From contig JAHZKX010000061.1 of assembly GCA_022600195.1 (NCBI GenBank), positions 1-64,000 on the forward strand: a stretch of DNA of 64,000 nt, written 5' to 3'. This document shows positions 28,584-36,902 of the stretch, one piece after another (the first letter of the stretch is position 1; each line of letters opens with the position of its first letter). The position numbers were made by a program, and so were the translations under genes. The stretch comes from Planctomycetota bacterium. GTDB lineage: Bacteria > Planctomycetota > Planctomycetia > Planctomycetales > Planctomycetaceae. Under the pieces are notes generated by a model. The model did not search any database. It saw only the letters and a program-made list of their open reading frames with translations, and was not told where the DNA came from.

Positions 28584-29072
28584 TTAATCTTTTAAAACCT
28601 GTAGCTTTTCTATTTCTGTGATCACTCTTTCAGCTGTGACCTCATAATCAGGGATGCTGCGCAGAACGACTTTGTGGCGTGATTTTTTCGATAGCAGCAA
28701 CAGACCCAAAATTGGCTCATCATTAAAATAGGTGCGCCAGTATGGAATCTGGTCTACTGGAATTTCTGCTAAATCTACCTGATAGCAGGCAATGGATTTT
28801 TTACGAACCAGCTTCAAAATGGCTGGATCTGTTGAGTATCTCGCTTCATGAATAACTGTTGATATACCCCAACTAGCCATCACGCTGACGAGAATCACTT
28901 TTCCGTCGTCCAGATCTTCGTGAATTTCCGATATTGAAAAGGGATTCCAGTCGATAAATTTCGGGTGATATATTGGCTGAAACCAAACAAGGAACACTAT
29001 CGCGAACAGACTGACACCAGCGACAGTAGCGAATTTTTTTTTCTGTATAGAACTCATTTTGGTCCTACTCAT
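28584..29072 (-). CDS. Membrane-anchored thioredoxin-fold protein lacking the CxxC motif
   Basis: A 162-residue protein with one N-terminal membrane segment (about residues 14-30) and a periplasmic domain that reads like the C-terminal domain of DsbD. GKVILVSVMASWGIST occupies the place of the usual (A/T)DWC-x-x-C, and is followed by STDPAILKLVRKKSI, YQVDLAEI and the EPILGLLLLSKK cis-Pro region. Both redox cysteines are replaced (Trp-Gly-Ile-Ser), so it cannot be a thiol oxidoreductase of the usual kind. Its ATG overlaps the stop of the upstream gene, so the two are translationally linked; an ATG at 29057 after TAGGACC is an alternative start. Confidence 0.65.
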   Translation of the reverse strand: MSRTKMSSIQKKKFATVAGVSLFAIVFLVWFQPIYHPKFIDWNPFSISEIHEDLDDGKVILVSVMASWGISTVIHEARYSTDPAILKLVRKKSIACYQVDLAEIPVDQIPYWRTYFNDEPILGLLLLSKKSRHKVVLRSIPDYEVTAERVITEIEKLQVLKD

Positions 29073-29592
29073 GTGTGAAAGAATCCGAGATACTGGCGAG
29101 GGGCGCCTGAGGTTCAGGTGGCGTGAACTGCGGAAACATTTTACAGAGTTTCAAGAAGAATTCATCCACGTCGAGCCCGCCTAGTCTGTATGTCCGGTGT
29201 GACATTTTGAGTTCGATCTCATCGCAGGCAGGGTCTGCTCTCATGATCTGGATGAACTGCACATCTTTAAAGTCGATGACGAATGAAGAAGTCCTGAAAT
29301 AATAGAACCAGGCCCGCGTCACTTTTACTTGACGATTTTGTGAGTCAAAGCTGAAAAACATGCCGTACAGAAACTGACTCAAGATGAATGCAAGCACAAA
29401 CAGCAACAGCCCCCAGACAGCTGAAATAGGTAAGAACAAAATTGCTGGTAGAAGAATCATAAAGCAGAGGACTGTGCTCACCTGGCTCAATAACGATTGC
29501 GAGTAAGCATGCAAGCTGGCTGGATCGTTTTTCATTATAAACACCAAACCTAAAACAGGTCGCATCGACGTTTCCAGTCGGTCGCTGGTCAT
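29065..29592 (-). CDS. Membrane protein of unknown function, partner of the thioredoxin-fold gene
   Basis: A 175-residue protein with two adjacent membrane segments (about residues 36-80, separated by a short turn) and a soluble C-terminal domain of about 90 residues (SFVIDFKDVQFIQIMRADP, then ELKMSHRTYRLGGLDVDEF) that resembles a small PH-like or bPH2 membrane-associated domain. The family is not identified. It overlaps the next gene by 8 bases. The start is uncertain; Met at codons 10 and 20 are alternatives. It diverges from the secreted protein at 29773. Confidence 0.6.
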   Translation of the reverse strand: MTSDRLETSMRPVLGLVFIMKNDPASLHAYSQSLLSQVSTVLCFMILLPAILFLPISAVWGLLLFVLAFILSQFLYGMFFSFDSQNRQVKVTRAWFYYFRTSSFVIDFKDVQFIQIMRADPACDEIELKMSHRTYRLGGLDVDEFFLKLCKMFPQFTPPEPQAPLASISDSFTHE

Positions 29593-29772
29593 CCAAGACT
29601 GATCCGCATACGGTCAAGCACACCTTTCATTATAAACTGCTCTACCCTCTATCAAGCTGATAAACGATCCAAATCCAGACTTTGCTCAAAGAAATGTGTA
29701 TTTTTTCGTGGAACCAATGTAAAATTTTTACTGATCAATCTGGTTTAAACTGGCAAAACATGAGGTGCTCCA

Positions 29773-30756
29773 ATGTTGCGGATATGTTGTGTTGCTATTT
29801 TCTTACTGATGGTACTGACTCCTGGAGTGACAAATACTCACGCCAACGATGCGTTTCCCAATGCACGGAAACCGACGAACAGAGAAGATCTGAAGTACTG
29901 GCTGGAGAACATGGTTGTATTTCACGACTTTACGATGGATGAAATTCAACAGGCGACTGGTCTGGAGCAATCGGACATTCGAATTGCCATCAGCGGGCTC
30001 AAATTGAAACCCGGTTCGAATTCCAAAACAAAACCGAATGCTCCTTTACTGGTCAAACCATATCCCGGTGGGCGGCATCCGCGAATTGGTTTTCTGGAAG
30101 GGGCCATCCATCCTCAGCGTGAAACTAAGATTTCGGTATTCACGCCTTGGGATCAGAGCAGTTATGTCGTGCTGGATATCCCTGAAGCGATCTGGTCAAA
30201 TCTGGGCCTGACGTATCTGGCGCACACACATGTGCCCACGATCTGGTCGAAGCAAAATATTGATTTACCGCAGATGGAATGGACACGACACAAAAGTGGC
30301 ACGCTCTCTTTGTTACGCAAGCTACCTAATGGGATTCAATTTCATACTGTTGTTGAGCCTCGAAAGGATGCCGTGCTGATGGATATGTTGCTGACAAACG
30401 GGACCGAAAAACCACTGTCAAAACTTCGCGTGCAAAACTGTGCTATGCTCAAAATGGCAAAAGGCTTCTCGCAGCAGAACAATGAGAACAAAGTGTTTCG
30501 TGCACCGTATGCAGCCTGCAAATCGGAATCGGGCAATCACTGGATCATTATGGCGTGGAGCCCTTGCTTTAAACCCTGGGGAAATCAGAAATGTCCGTGT
30601 CTGCATTCTGATCCGATTTTTCCTGACTGCCCTCCCGGAGAAACCTCCCGCGTAAAAGGCTGGTTCTCATTCTACACGGGAACCAACATCGAAGCAGAAT
30701 TTGACCGAATCGATCAACTGGGCTGGCAGAAAATCCCAATGAAAGGCTTTGAATAG
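29773..30756 (+). CDS. Secreted protein of unknown function, cysteine-bearing
   Basis: A 327-residue protein with a signal peptide (residues 1-24, ending in NTHAN). Segment ENMVVFHDFTMDEIQQATGL near residue 44 looks like a small helical domain. The remainder is beta-rich. It has several Cys, including a C-terminal CPCLHSDPIFPDCPPGET cluster that may form disulfides. I do not recognise a family; a carbohydrate-related or 'beta-sandwich' periplasmic role would be a guess. A GAGGTG ribosome site precedes the ATG. It is transcribed alone. Confidence 0.65.
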   Translation: MLRICCVAIFLLMVLTPGVTNTHANDAFPNARKPTNREDLKYWLENMVVFHDFTMDEIQQATGLEQSDIRIAISGLKLKPGSNSKTKPNAPLLVKPYPGGRHPRIGFLEGAIHPQRETKISVFTPWDQSSYVVLDIPEAIWSNLGLTYLAHTHVPTIWSKQNIDLPQMEWTRHKSGTLSLLRKLPNGIQFHTVVEPRKDAVLMDMLLTNGTEKPLSKLRVQNCAMLKMAKGFSQQNNENKVFRAPYAACKSESGNHWIIMAWSPCFKPWGNQKCPCLHSDPIFPDCPPGETSRVKGWFSFYTGTNIEAEFDRIDQLGWQKIPMKGFE

Positions 30757-30810
30757 CAGGTATGGCATAAACGACTCTTGCGGAATCTCAATTTCCGTGT
30801 CTCAACAGAA

Positions 30811-31203
30811 TCACTTTTGAAAGAGTCGCTGGGCGAGTTTTTCATAATACCTGGTATCGGAACTCGTTTCACTGATATGATTTTTGAGAATTTGGGGATT
30901 GATAAAAATCATTGCAGGTTGATCGCTATAATGTTCCGTTGTCGCTTTAAGCAGATAATTAATATCCGCACGACTTAAGCGGTTGGTTTTACATAAATCG
31001 TAGAATAACCCTTGAGGCGTATCTTTCAATGCTTTGCGTCGGACCTGGAAATTTTCCCACAAATACAGTGAGACCCAGACCAAGCCGATGACAATCGTCG
31101 CAGAGATTAATAACCCGTTTTCCTGCAAGAGACTACGATTTCGGAACGCCTCTGAAATTTCATTGGTATGTCCCGCCAGAATCGTATTGAATTCCACATT
31201 CAT
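30811..31203 (-). CDS. Small membrane protein of unknown function
   Basis: A 130-residue protein with one membrane segment (about residues 32-50: ISATIVIGLVWVSLYLWEN) followed by a mostly helical domain (YDLCKTNRLSRADINYLLKATTEHY). It is 20 bases downstream of the HEAT-repeat gene in the same direction, so the pair is probably co-transcribed. No known motif was seen. Confidence 0.6.
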   Translation of the reverse strand: MNVEFNTILAGHTNEISEAFRNRSLLQENGLLISATIVIGLVWVSLYLWENFQVRRKALKDTPQGLFYDLCKTNRLSRADINYLLKATTEHYSDQPAMIFINPQILKNHISETSSDTRYYEKLAQRLFQK

Positions 31204-31223
31204 CGTTTCACCATCCGATTCAT

Positions 31224-32834
31224 TTATTGACTGGGGTTCTTTGAGGTCTGGTCTGGTTGTAAAACTTTGACAGCGATCTCCCGAATTCGCGCGTTATCAT
31301 CGGTAACCAAAGGAACCAGAGCCTGTCTGGCTGCGGGCAGTTCAAGGGTCGCCAGAATTTCTGCACTGGTTCTACGTACTGTATCGTCGGGATCTTCAAT
31401 CAATGATGCCAGCGCCGGGATCAACTGATCGTGCAAATTGAGGGCGTGTACACAACGGGCGGCCTGAGTTCGACGTTTTCTTAAAGGGTGTGCCATCGCA
31501 CGACTGAATTCCAAAACTGTTTTGGGGTTCAGTTTCATCAACAGTTTACCGACTGCGGGCCAGACTTGTGCATTGAACTCTTCGTAATGTTCAAGTACAT
31601 AATCGACATCAAAGCTGAAAAGCTCTTGACGGGCCGCCTCCCGGACCTCTTCCAGCGGGCTGTCAATTTTATTAACCAGTAAGTTAATGGCATCTGGTAC
31701 CTGATTAGATCGTAATTGACAGGTTGCCCATGCCTGCTGAATGGGATCTTCCGAATCAAGACTTTCCAGGACCATTTCGGTAACTTCCATGGAATCAAGA
31801 TTTCGTAATATCCCGATGGCTGCTTCTTTTGCTTCCGTGGTCCCATACTGCAGCATCCATTTTTGTGCCTGTTTTTTACTTGCCAGATCCAGATCAATGA
31901 GCGAAATGAGTCTGATCACAGCAGTTTGCAGGGCTTGTGGAATCTTCTTGAGATTCTGTCTGTTGGCTCTCAGCCAGACTACTTTTCCGATTTGCTTGAA
32001 ATTCGTCAGCACCAGATCTGAGGGTTTGTCAGGCAGCCAGCGTAATAAATGGGAAATAAATTCCGGGTCCTCACGTTCTGCGATGGCTTCGAGCGCTTTG
32101 GAATTCGGATAATTGACTTCGGTAAAATCGCAGATTAACTGCATCACACCGATGTGTTTGCTCTCTTTCAAGACTTGTTCGACATACTCTCTGGTTACGC
32201 CATCAGAATGCCACATGATTTTTCTGATCGCAGGGTCACTGACATCACCCAGAATCAGCAGGCTTTCCACGATTTCCTCGGGTCGATCAAATTCCTGATA
32301 ATGCTCTGCAGCCGACGCCAGGGCTGACAAAACATCTCTTCGAATTTGTTCTGCATTTTTTAAAAACGACCGCGAGTAGACGGAATCTACGGACTTGTCC
32401 AGAAAATACTCATAGAGCCGCCCGACTAGATAACGCAGGGTTTGTATGATCAACTCCGGTTGATGATTCACCGACCGACTATTATCAAATAAGGAGACCA
32501 GAGTCGGGATCTGTCTAAAATCACTGGAGAGCTTCACAAACTCCAAAGCACTATACTGTAATTCGTGGTTTCCATGTAACAAACACTGTTTGATGGCGGC
32601 TTCTAAAGCAGACGAATGGGATTCCAATCTCTTGCGAATCGCAGGTGTGTGTGTCGCGTTACGACGTATCACCTCTACCAGTCCGCGTGCGCTCTGCTGC
32701 TCCAGTAAAGCAGAGACGGCTCTTTCTCTGATATCCGGATCGTCCACATCCAAAGCCAGAATTAAAGCATTCACAGCATGTGAATTTCTGCTTTGCGCCA
32801 ATAGATCAAAGGTTTTGGATATCGAAGAAGCCAT
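31224..32834 (-). CDS. HEAT-repeat scaffold protein
   Basis: A 536-residue all-helical repeat protein. Repeats of about 30-40 residues with the HEAT/PBS-lyase pattern are clear at the N-terminus (HAVNALILALDVDDPDIRERAVSALL) and the C-terminus (LIPALASLIEDPDDTVRRTSAEILATL, then ALVPLVTDDNARIREIAVKVL), with more degenerate copies between. No enzymatic domain, signal peptide or membrane segment is seen. It probably serves as a binding scaffold. I prefer the ATG at 32834 because repeats start at once; the frame stays open to 32927. The small membrane protein downstream may be its partner. Confidence 0.75.
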   Translation of the reverse strand: MASSISKTFDLLAQSRNSHAVNALILALDVDDPDIRERAVSALLEQQSARGLVEVIRRNATHTPAIRKRLESHSSALEAAIKQCLLHGNHELQYSALEFVKLSSDFRQIPTLVSLFDNSRSVNHQPELIIQTLRYLVGRLYEYFLDKSVDSVYSRSFLKNAEQIRRDVLSALASAAEHYQEFDRPEEIVESLLILGDVSDPAIRKIMWHSDGVTREYVEQVLKESKHIGVMQLICDFTEVNYPNSKALEAIAEREDPEFISHLLRWLPDKPSDLVLTNFKQIGKVVWLRANRQNLKKIPQALQTAVIRLISLIDLDLASKKQAQKWMLQYGTTEAKEAAIGILRNLDSMEVTEMVLESLDSEDPIQQAWATCQLRSNQVPDAINLLVNKIDSPLEEVREAARQELFSFDVDYVLEHYEEFNAQVWPAVGKLLMKLNPKTVLEFSRAMAHPLRKRRTQAARCVHALNLHDQLIPALASLIEDPDDTVRRTSAEILATLELPAARQALVPLVTDDNARIREIAVKVLQPDQTSKNPSQ

Positions 32835-33076
32835 ACTGACTAGGGATCGAAAAAGGTGGAAAGATTCACAGAAACAAGGCCGAAGTTGGTCTGTTTTGTG
32901 TCGATTGGGTGCAAAACAAACAACCACTCTGTGATGATCGCTACTCTTCTTTTATCGTAATCAGCGGGTCTAAGACTGGAGCAGGCCTGATTTAACTGAA
33001 CTAAGCCGTAGAATCATTACAACCAGAAAAACACAAACAGCCTATCTCGATGTATATAGCAATTCTGTGGTTTCGT

Positions 33077-33913
33077 TCAGGGTACTTCTAATAAGTCTCG
33101 CAGAAAGGGGAAGGACTCTTGTACTACATCTGGCGCCATATGACTGTGCCGACTTAACTCCACGTGCAGACCTCCGGTGTAACTGATTTGTTTCAGACCA
33201 GCCAGGACATCTTCAAAATCAATCTCACCTTCACCAAATCGTAGATGATCATGCTTTCCAAAGCTCATATCTTCAATATGAATATTGAAAATGCGATGAC
33301 CCCAGGGCTGGATCATCTGGCTGATGGGTGTTTCCCCCATACATTGCAAGTGTCCGATATCAACCGTCAGACCGAAATCAGGATGATCGACGTGCTGAGT
33401 GAGCTCTTCAAAATCGTTCAGAGTTTCAATCAACATGCCTGGTTCGGGTTCAAATGCCAATTTGACCTGTTTCTCTATCGCGTATTCAATGATCTCCCGA
33501 CAACCCTGTGCCAGGCGTATCAGGGCGGCTTCACGAGAAATATCATCTTTGAGTTGCCCGGCCCAGAACGAAACAGCGTCGGAGTTCAAATACGCTGCTT
33601 CATCGATACAGCGCTTTAAAAAATCAACACGTCGAGCCCGATCTTCTAGCTTTGTACTGACGAGCGTTGGCTCATGCTTTACGCGTGGGTTTAATAAAAA
33701 CCGGGCTCCCGTTTCGATGACCGAGGAAAGCTGATATTTTTCCAGCATAGCGCGCATATCCTGCAACCGTGCTGGAAGATCAGATGAAAACGGATTAAGA
33801 CAATAATGATCAACGGTTATCGCGACTGATTCATATCCCGTTTCCGCGATCAGTCGAATGGCATCGTCCCAGCGATGGAAGGCCAGACCGTTGGTGTTAT
33901 ATCCCAGTTTCAC
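33077..33913 (-). CDS. Sugar phosphate isomerase/epimerase-like TIM barrel (AP endonuclease 2 family)
   Basis: A 278-residue cytoplasmic TIM barrel of the xylose isomerase-like/hydroxypyruvate isomerase superfamily. Candidate metal ligands are visible: Glu in LAFEPEPGM, Asp and His in TVDIGHLQCMGE, His-Ile-Glu-Asp plus HDHLRFGEGEIDF, and Glu in LHVELSRHSH. These give the usual Glu/Asp/His/Glu set, so it should be an active metal-dependent isomerase or epimerase. The substrate is unknown. It is downstream of the DUF1080 gene but a strong terminator separates them. Confidence 0.82.
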   Translation of the reverse strand: MKLGYNTNGLAFHRWDDAIRLIAETGYESVAITVDHYCLNPFSSDLPARLQDMRAMLEKYQLSSVIETGARFLLNPRVKHEPTLVSTKLEDRARRVDFLKRCIDEAAYLNSDAVSFWAGQLKDDISREAALIRLAQGCREIIEYAIEKQVKLAFEPEPGMLIETLNDFEELTQHVDHPDFGLTVDIGHLQCMGETPISQMIQPWGHRIFNIHIEDMSFGKHDHLRFGEGEIDFEDVLAGLKQISYTGGLHVELSRHSHMAPDVVQESFPFLRDLLEVP

Positions 33914-33943
33914 TTGTTAGTTCTTTGCTGAATCGAACTTGAA

Positions 33944-33972
33944 GAAAAAAGCCCTCGATAATAGCGAGGGCT
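33944..33972 (-). terminator. Rho-independent terminator of the DUF1080 gene
   Basis: GCCCTCG (33951-33957) pairs with CGAGGGC (33965-33971) around a 7-base loop, and the minus strand continues in a run of T (complement of 33944-33950). It lies 35 bases past the DUF1080 stop codon. Confidence 0.82.
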
Positions 33973-34005
33973 CCGTAAAACACATGCAGACGACTGACGC
34001 TGATA

Positions 34006-34662
34006 TCAATCAGCCAGTGGTTTGACACGAATATTTTTGTAATAGACCACGCTTTTAGGATCGTGTGCCTGCAAAGCAAAGCTGCCTTTCTCGCCGAGAG
34101 AAGGAGAGCCCGTTGCGCCTTCAGGTTCGGTGTAATCGATGACGGTTTCGCCGTTGATTTTGATGACAACGTTGCGACCTTTGACAATGATATGCTGCGT
34201 CCACCATTCATTATCTTTAGCAGGAGTTTTAAACAGTTTCACGCGGTTATATATGCTGCCTGTTTTGACAGGGTCTTTATGTGTGACATTGACTTGCGAT
34301 TCATAACCTTGCGTTGGCCAGCCTTCTTCCTGAAATTTGCTGTGAAAGAAAATACCAGAGTTACTACCGGGAGTGGTCATGACGTCAGCTTTGAATTCAA
34401 AGTTCTTGTATTCTTTTTCCGTGAAGAGGTGCGAACGCTTGCCTGTTACGACAATGGTGCCATCTTTCACTTCCCAGGGACCGCCTTCAGCAATTCGCCA
34501 GCCGGTCAGATCTTTGCCGTTAAACAAATCAACCCAACCTGCTTCTGACTCGCTGTTTTTTTCGCCAGAATAAGCGCTGCTTCCCAAAAAGGAAGAAATC
34601 AGAATCGCGGCCATGATTCCGGTAAAGGCATTCAAATATTCATGCGTACGAAATATCTTCAT
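34006..34662 (-). CDS. DUF1080 (3-keto-disaccharide hydrolase domain) secreted protein
   Basis: A 218-residue exported protein with a signal peptide (about residues 13-32) and a single DUF1080 concanavalin-like domain. The domain shows DLFNGKDLTGWRIAEGGPWEV, the FEFKADVMTTPGSNSGIFFHS core, and a closing ALQAHDPKSVVYYKNIRVKPL strand. Domains of this family bind or hydrolyse glycans, including 3-keto-glucosides, and are very numerous in planctomycetes. It is monocistronic, with its own terminator. The substrate cannot be read. Confidence 0.9.
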   Translation of the reverse strand: MKIFRTHEYLNAFTGIMAAILISSFLGSSAYSGEKNSESEAGWVDLFNGKDLTGWRIAEGGPWEVKDGTIVVTGKRSHLFTEKEYKNFEFKADVMTTPGSNSGIFFHSKFQEEGWPTQGYESQVNVTHKDPVKTGSIYNRVKLFKTPAKDNEWWTQHIIVKGRNVVIKINGETVIDYTEPEGATGSPSLGEKGSFALQAHDPKSVVYYKNIRVKPLAD

Positions 34663-34753
34663 CGTGTTGAAAACTCCTGAAAGTGCGTGTTGTCATTTGA
34701 AATAATCATTCTGGTTATATGCTACGCAGCGATTGCACTCGATAAAAGCAAAC

Positions 34754-34788
34754 AGGGCACTTCCACGGAAATATTTCCGGAAGTACCC
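34754..34788 (-). terminator. Probable terminator of the first VWA gene
   Basis: A near-perfect inverted repeat (34754-34788) pairs AGGGCACTTCC with GGAAGTACCCT and an inner CGGAA with TTCCG. It is followed on the minus strand by GTTTGCTTTTATC, a moderately T-rich tail. It lies 36 bases past the stop of the gene at 34825-36699 and ahead of the DUF1080 gene. Confidence 0.6.
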
Positions 34789-34824
34789 TGCATTGACTTA
34801 ATGATCTTAAGTAATTCTGCTCCC

Positions 34825-36699
34825 TTAAAATTTGGGAACTTTGATCTCTTTTCGCTTTTGATCGTAAAGTGGACTGCGATAACCGTCAACAAAGGTCATC
34901 CCAAAACCCTGGCCCATTTCATAGCCGGCTCTTTGTGCCCAGGGTGTACCCGGATGTTCTTTCATGACAAATTTATATTGAACTTCTGCTTTCTTTAGCT
35001 GCTCTTCCAGATGTTTCACGCTGACTTTGGTCAGTTTGACCTGCTGTTCATCGGGGGGCAGCATCTTTTTCACACGTCTAACATGCCAGACGTTGTTGGT
35101 TTTCTTCGTTAGGGGCGGCATCTTCTTGGCGTGCTTGTCCATGGCGAGACAAAACTGAAACAGACGCACTCGATATGCGAGACACTGTGCGAGTGTTAAA
35201 TCGTAGGCGGCTCTCCAGCGTGGCGATTTTTCCTGTGCTCGTAAAGGCTTGATCGATTCCAGAATATCCACTGATTTTTGCAAGAGCCCCATGGCGCGAA
35301 TCGCTTTGGGAACTTCTTTACTACCGATATCATAGAACTCTTTTTTCTTGATCGGATAATAAAGTTCTCTGACATTCAACTGTTTGTCCAGATGAGGATT
35401 GAGAGTGACGATCACTTTCCAGATCGCAGTACGGAACTTGCTGGCACTACGTGAGGCGTCATAATCACGACGAGACAGCAATAACGGTTGATATTCCTTC
35501 ATGTCCTGAAAACGGAACTGGCGGGCCTGATTACTGCCTGCTCCTGCCAGGGTGCCTTCTTTTCCGGGCAACACAAAGAAAATTCCGCCGGTTTCACGGG
35601 CAATTCGAACTTGCTCATACGGTCCGAAGCCAGCAGAAAAGGCATCCCAACGACCGTGCAGTCCATCGTATTGCAACGATTCGGGAAACGCCGTTTCCGG
35701 TCCACGATTGATCTGAATCCAAAACCGTAATTTATACTTGGGATCATCCCAGATCTGGCGAGCATAGGGATAACCAAACACGGATTCTCGGCCCAGAATA
35801 TAAATCGGCGATTTACTACGTTTTGCGCGAGTGATGACTTCTTCAACGGCAGCTCCATCGTCGCCTGATTCATCTGTTACCACCACGATACATAACCTGC
35901 GGTCTTGTTTGCGTGCCATGATGGCGTATTTATCAATGGTTGCAGAGACTGTCTGGCACATATTTTCTTTACCAGTTTCATCCTCTGGAATTTTTGTGAT
36001 CGCGTCTTGAACTTCTTTTAAATCGGTAGTTGGTTTGGGTGTATGCACATGCACGCCGGCCCCGTAACTGAGAATGGTGGTCAGCAATGTCTGATCACGT
36101 GCTCGAGATTTGGATTCCTGTTTGGCGGCAATTCCCAGCTCGCCGTAAATTTTATTGAAGTTATCACGGATTTCCTTCTGGTCGTCTTTCATACTGCCCG
36201 ATTCATCGAACAGCCAGACCACCAAGATCTTTTCTTCCCGCATGATGCGGATCAGTTCTTTGGAGATACGGCTCATGGCAGTACCATAGCCATCAACGAC
36301 GGCCCCTACTTCACCGGTGACTTCACCCACGCCCAGATCTTTACCTAGAATATCATCGCCGGGCGCGGTAATTTCACCCGCATTGATTTTGATTTCCGGC
36401 TCTTTCAGACTTTCCGATGTTTCAATTTTCTGTGAGGAGATTGCCGGAGCCGTTGAAGCACCCACATTGGTCGATACCATGCCTCCCGATGTGACGCTCA
36501 GGTTTTCAGAGACTGACAGGTTTGTTTCCAGTACCTGCTCAAATTCGGCCTGATCGCGTTCGTCATCAAAGATTGTTTCAATCGCTACTTCGGGTTGATT
36601 GTCGGTAAGATGATGGTGAACCATGCCCATCGCCGTCAGAATCACCGCGTGTACAATCAAAGATGTAAAAAAAGCTGAATAATCTCGCGCCTGAGCCAT
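34825..36699 (-). CDS. Membrane-anchored VWA-domain protein, copy 1
   Basis: A 624-residue protein. One N-terminal membrane segment (about 11-28) is followed by a linker of about 125 residues and a von Willebrand A domain whose MIDAS begins at FDESGSM (Asp165) and includes the VVTDESGDD loop. The C-terminal third is helical and carries segments shared with the neighbouring paralogue (RWRAAYDLTLAQCLAYRVRLF; HPGTPWAQRAGYEMGQGFG). By the membrane topology the VWA domain should be outside the cytoplasm. VWA domains bind partners through a metal ion, so a complex is likely, but the partner is unknown. An operator-like region lies upstream. Confidence 0.78.
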   Translation of the reverse strand: MAQARDYSAFFTSLIVHAVILTAMGMVHHHLTDNQPEVAIETIFDDERDQAEFEQVLETNLSVSENLSVTSGGMVSTNVGASTAPAISSQKIETSESLKEPEIKINAGEITAPGDDILGKDLGVGEVTGEVGAVVDGYGTAMSRISKELIRIMREEKILVVWLFDESGSMKDDQKEIRDNFNKIYGELGIAAKQESKSRARDQTLLTTILSYGAGVHVHTPKPTTDLKEVQDAITKIPEDETGKENMCQTVSATIDKYAIMARKQDRRLCIVVVTDESGDDGAAVEEVITRAKRSKSPIYILGRESVFGYPYARQIWDDPKYKLRFWIQINRGPETAFPESLQYDGLHGRWDAFSAGFGPYEQVRIARETGGIFFVLPGKEGTLAGAGSNQARQFRFQDMKEYQPLLLSRRDYDASRSASKFRTAIWKVIVTLNPHLDKQLNVRELYYPIKKKEFYDIGSKEVPKAIRAMGLLQKSVDILESIKPLRAQEKSPRWRAAYDLTLAQCLAYRVRLFQFCLAMDKHAKKMPPLTKKTNNVWHVRRVKKMLPPDEQQVKLTKVSVKHLEEQLKKAEVQYKFVMKEHPGTPWAQRAGYEMGQGFGMTFVDGYRSPLYDQKRKEIKVPKF

Positions 36700-36778
36700 C
36701 AGAAAAAGTCCCCCTGGCTGTCATCACTGCTGAATGTCATATCCAGCATGAGTGCCTGTTTTGTCTCAACATTAATAC

Positions 36779-36826
36779 TACGCTGATCATAAATATTACG
36801 TTGATACGATTTTTATAATTTATGAT
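36779..36826 (-). promoter_or_regulatory. Promoter region with direct and inverted repeats upstream of VWA copy 1
   Basis: The AT-rich spacer between the two VWA genes holds a direct repeat, TACGCTGAT (36779-36787) and TACGTTGAT (36797-36805), and a perfect 9-base inverted repeat, ATCATAAAT (36786-36794) and ATTTATGAT (36818-36826). This fits a regulated promoter for the gene starting at 36699, but no -35/-10 pair stands out. Confidence 0.3.
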
Positions 36827-36902
36827 AAATAAGAACATTGAAATGAACCTTTTTTCGGCACATTTCAGTCATTAAGTTGTTCAATATGTAATGCGATTCC
36901 AT

